A DNA stretch of 64,000 nt from NCBI RefSeq assembly GCF_023656415.1, contig NZ_JAMOIL010000011.1:124001-188000 (forward strand). Reading direction: 5' to 3'. Below, in pieces: positions 62,038-64,000 of the stretch. The stretch's first letter is position 1. The number at the start of each line of letters is the position of its first letter. This DNA is from Nocardioides bruguierae. Its GTDB lineage: Bacteria > Actinomycetota > Actinomycetes > Propionibacteriales > Nocardioidaceae. Made by a program: the position numbers and the translations under genes. The notes beneath the pieces were generated by a model. The model made no database searches and was not told the origin of the DNA. It saw only the letters and a program-made list of their open reading frames with translations.

Positions 62038-62071
62038 CCTCGGAGCCTCCAGGCCGTCGCCGGGCCGGTCC

Positions 62072-62989
62072 TCAGCCGCGGGGAGCCGCGCGCAGGACCT
62101 CCACGATCCGTGCCCGCGCCTGCGACCCCGGCTTCGTCGGGGTCAGCGGGTACACGTGCAGCTGGCCCTCGACCTCGTGCTGCTCGCAGGCGACGCCCGC
62201 CGCGGCGGCCTTCTCGGCCAGCAGCCGCGCGTCCGGGTTGAGGATGTCGCGGGTGCCGGTGAACTGGGTGAGCGGCCCCAGCCCCGCCAGGTCCCCGAAG
62301 AGAGGGCTGACCCGCGGGTCGTCCAGCGGCAGGTCGCCGGCCCAGCGCTTGGCCAGGTACAGGCCGCCCTCGCGCGCCAGCCACGGGTCGGTGTGCTCCA
62401 TCGGCGGGATCGCCGGGTTGGAGAGCGACAGGTCCAGCGCCGGGGAGATGAGCACCGTCGCGGGCAGCAGGTGGCCGGCGTCCCGCAGCACCTGGGCCAC
62501 CGAGAGGGAGATCTGGCCGCCGGCGGAGTCGCCCGCGACGCTGGTCGGGCCGTGCTCCGCCTCGGTGCGGCGGACCAGGGCCGCCACGCCCTCGGCGACC
62601 TCGGCGGCCGTGCCGAACGGGACGAGCGGGTAGATGGGGACGACGACGGTGGTCGCCGCCTCCACCGCGACCTGGGCCACGAGGTACCAGTGGAACGCGG
62701 AGATCTCGTTGACCCAGCCGCCGCCGTGGGAGTAGACGACCGCGCCTCGGGTCGACCCCGAGCGCGGGCGGACCGTGTAGACCGGCCAGCCGTCGACCCG
62801 CTCGGCGGTGACGGTCACGTCGCGGCGCAGCAGCGGCGGCGGCCCGAACGGGGCCGGGCGCAGCGCACGCGACTCCACGTGCTCGTGGGCGGCCTGCTCG
62901 GTGGCGAAGACGCGCTGTGCGCGCGTGGCGTGCACGAACGCGGGCACCACGACGTCGGGCAGCGGCGGCAGGGTGGGGAAGCGGGGCAC
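62072..62989 (-). CDS. Hormone-sensitive-lipase-type alpha/beta hydrolase
   Basis: 305 residues, GTG start at 62989 with GAGGAG before it. The oxyanion motif is HGGGW (88-92) and the nucleophile is S155 in GDSAGGQ, as in HSL/family IV esterases; the Asp is probably in TGTRDILNPDARLL and the His in GQLHVYPL. No signal peptide. It probably hydrolyses short acyl esters; the natural substrate is unknown. It is inserted in reverse orientation between tadC and the Flp-like gene. Confidence 0.86.
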   Translation of the reverse strand: MPRFPTLPPLPDVVVPAFVHATRAQRVFATEQAAHEHVESRALRPAPFGPPPLLRRDVTVTAERVDGWPVYTVRPRSGSTRGAVVYSHGGGWVNEISAFHWYLVAQVAVEAATTVVVPIYPLVPFGTAAEVAEGVAALVRRTEAEHGPTSVAGDSAGGQISLSVAQVLRDAGHLLPATVLISPALDLSLSNPAIPPMEHTDPWLAREGGLYLAKRWAGDLPLDDPRVSPLFGDLAGLGPLTQFTGTRDILNPDARLLAEKAAAAGVACEQHEVEGQLHVYPLTPTKPGSQARARIVEVLRAAPRG

Positions 62990-63186
62990 GGGGTCTCCTC
63001 GGGGGGATCGCTGTGGCCGCGGGGGCGCCGCGGCCTCGTCAGGGTACGGCCGCGGAGCGTCCACAGGGGCTCCGCGCGGCACCCGCCTCCACAGGCGCCG
63101 GCGCACCCCCGCCACGCAGGCCCGCCGCGACCGAGGGTGGAGGGGCACGGCCGCACCCGGCGGCCACCCACGAGGGGAGACCCCGC

Positions 63187-63426
63187 ATGACCACCCGACC
63201 CACCCGCTCCATCCATGGCACCGTCACCGGTCCCGTCACCGGCCCCGTGACCGGCCCTCGCCCGCAGCGCGACGAGCGCGGCATCACCACCGCCGAGTAC
63301 GCGGTCGGCACCGCCGCCGGTGCCGGCCTGGCCGGTCTGCTGTTCACGCTGCTCACCGGCGGCCTCGGCGAGAGCCTGCTCAACACGCTCTTCGAGCACG
63401 TCCTCGGCCTGCTGGGCATCGGGTGA
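63187..63426 (+). CDS. Flp pilin-like protein (DUF4244)
   Basis: 79 residues. A hydrophilic leader with a VTGP repeat is followed by RDERGITTAEYAVGTAAGAGLAGLLF, in which the Glu-Tyr pair and hydrophobic helix resemble the Flp/TadE-type pilin N-terminus (G/TTAEY). It is the pilin candidate of this Tad locus, with a prepilin-peptidase-like site before ITTAEY. The leader contains three 12-bp repeats at 63223-63258. The stop overlaps the next GTG. Confidence 0.85.
   Translation: MTTRPTRSIHGTVTGPVTGPVTGPRPQRDERGITTAEYAVGTAAGAGLAGLLFTLLTGGLGESLLNTLFEHVLGLLGIG
63223..63258 (+). repeat. Three in-frame 12-bp tandem repeats in the Flp-like leader
   Basis: GTCACCGGTCCC at 63223, GTCACCGGCCCC at 63235 and GTGACCGGCCCT at 63247 encode VTGP three times. 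Confidence 0.85.
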
Positions 63427-63833
63427 GGCCACGGCCCCACCCGGCGCGTCGGGGGGAGCGGGGTGCCGTGACGGCCGAGGCCGCCATGGTGCTCCCGCTC
63501 CTCCTGGCGGTCACCGCCGCCATGACCTGGCTGCTCGTGGTCGGCCTCGCGCAGCTGCGGGCCACGGACGCGGCCCGCGAGGCCGCGCGCGTGCTGGCCC
63601 GTGGTGAGTCGCCGGCCGTCGCCGAGGGCCTGGTCTCCGACGTCGGCCCAGACGGAGCGGTGCTGCACACCACCGCGGGCGGGGGCACGGTGGTCGTCAC
63701 GGTGACGGCCACGGTCCGTGGGCCCGGCGGGCTGCTGGCCCACGTGCCCGGCGCCGACGTGCACGCCGAGGCCACGGCCGCCCTCGAGGACGCCGGCGGC
63801 GCCTCGGGGCCGGTGCCGGTGCCGGCGCCATGA
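63423..63833 (+). CDS. TadE-like pseudopilin
   Basis: 136 residues from the GTG at 63423 overlapping the Flp stop; a GTG at 63468 is possible. RRGERGAVTAEAAMVLPLLLAVTAAMTWLLVVGLAQLRATDAAREAAR is the TadE signature: short leader, Glu in the helix, and the AAREAAR motif. The rest is a beta-rich extracytoplasmic domain. It matches Rv3655c in the mycobacterial order. It probably acts as a minor pilin of the Tad system. Confidence 0.87.
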   Translation: MRPRPHPARRGERGAVTAEAAMVLPLLLAVTAAMTWLLVVGLAQLRATDAAREAARVLARGESPAVAEGLVSDVGPDGAVLHTTAGGGTVVVTVTATVRGPGGLLAHVPGADVHAEATAALEDAGGASGPVPVPAP

Positions 63834-64000
63834 CCCGGCCCGACGTCCGGCCCGACGCCGGGCCCGAGGTCCGGCCCGACGCCCGGCACCGGGGCGAGCG
63901 AGGTGCGGCGGCCGTCCTGGCGACCACGGCGGTCGCGGTCCTCGCGCTCGTGGGGGCGGTGCTCGGGGCCGGTGCGGCCGCCGCCGTGGCGCAGCGCCGC
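63830..64000 (+). CDS. Rv3654c-like TadE-family protein, 5' part
   Basis: The first 57 codons are present; the gene runs off the right edge. After the start, DVRP-DAGP-EVRP-DARH forms a repeat (12-bp units at 63842-63889), then RGERGAAAVLATTAVAVLALVGAVLGAGAAAAVAQ is a TadE-like membrane helix. The ATG overlaps the upstream stop. Family placement rests on position and the helix. Confidence 0.75.
   Translation, partial: MTRPDVRPDAGPEVRPDARHRGERGAAAVLATTAVAVLALVGAVLGAGAAAAVAQRR
63842..63889 (+). repeat. Four in-frame 12-bp tandem repeats in the last, partial gene
   Basis: Units at 63842, 63854, 63866 and 63878 follow GAC/GAG-GTC/GCC-CGG/GGG-CCC and encode DVRP, DAGP, EVRP, DARH. Confidence 0.8.

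Overview
The window is a G+C-rich, densely packed chromosomal segment of an actinobacterium. Many genes start with GTG, and 4-base stop/start overlaps (ATGA or GTGA) are common. Gene content and remembered gene families suggest Propionibacteriales, for example a Nocardioides-like organism, but this cannot be fixed from sequence alone. No rRNA, tRNA, CRISPR array, transposase or prophage was seen.

The strongest framework is gene order. From recall, the window follows the Mycobacterium tuberculosis block Rv3683 down to Rv3654c. In order it has a metallophosphoesterase, a PASTA class A penicillin-binding protein, a WhiB4-like regulator, two ArsA-like ATPases, a DUF4177 microprotein, RidA, a metallo-beta-lactamase fold protein, Crp, endonuclease III, a TlpA-like lipoprotein, a CoA Nudix hydrolase, MarP, acetyl-CoA synthetase, an Rv3662c-like protein, a HAD phosphatase, and the Ssd/CpaF/TadB/TadC/Flp/TadE secretion-pilus genes. 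Other cassettes interrupt this backbone: a BCCT transporter (6.97-8.68 kb), a cation exchanger plus a SigE-type sigma factor with a duplicated membrane sensor-like protein (11.1-15.5 kb), an Mrp/Mnh antiporter operon (20.5-26.4 kb), a LysR regulator and a prenylcysteine-oxidase-like flavoprotein (26.8-29.9 kb), an acetate uptake operon (32.4-34.4 kb), nitrate assimilation (35.7-46.0 kb), a siderophore ABC importer (46.1-50.8 kb) and a LytTR two-component system with a solute symporter (50.9-54.9 kb).

Functional logic. Acetate: acs and a DUF4212 plus SSS symporter pair, with a Crp-like box upstream of the symporter operon and Crp itself encoded at 15.6-16.3 kb. Nitrogen: NarK imports nitrate, a molybdopterin nitrate reductase with a flavoprotein partner makes nitrite, NirBD makes ammonium, and HemD- and CbiX-type proteins support siroheme for NirB. 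The same 24-bp repeat array (21/24 identical) lies upstream of narK and nirB. Iron: binding protein, two permeases, ATPase and a divergent siderophore-interacting reductase share a promoter region with an IdeR/DtxR-like box that reaches the reductase start codon. Cell envelope: PBP, MarP, Mrp and the Tad genes.

The most interesting non-coding feature is at 56.85-57.05 kb. It is a structured RNA on the minus strand with a promoter, a long-range closing stem and a U-tailed terminator. It sits between the Rv3662c-like gene and the Rv3661-like HAD gene, where mycobacteria carry Ms1/MTS2823, the RNA that binds RNA polymerase core. A Crp-like site overlaps its promoter. A second candidate small RNA, of unknown family, lies upstream of narK. 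Short in-frame tandem repeats in four coding regions and two 11-bp intergenic tandem repeats recur in the window.
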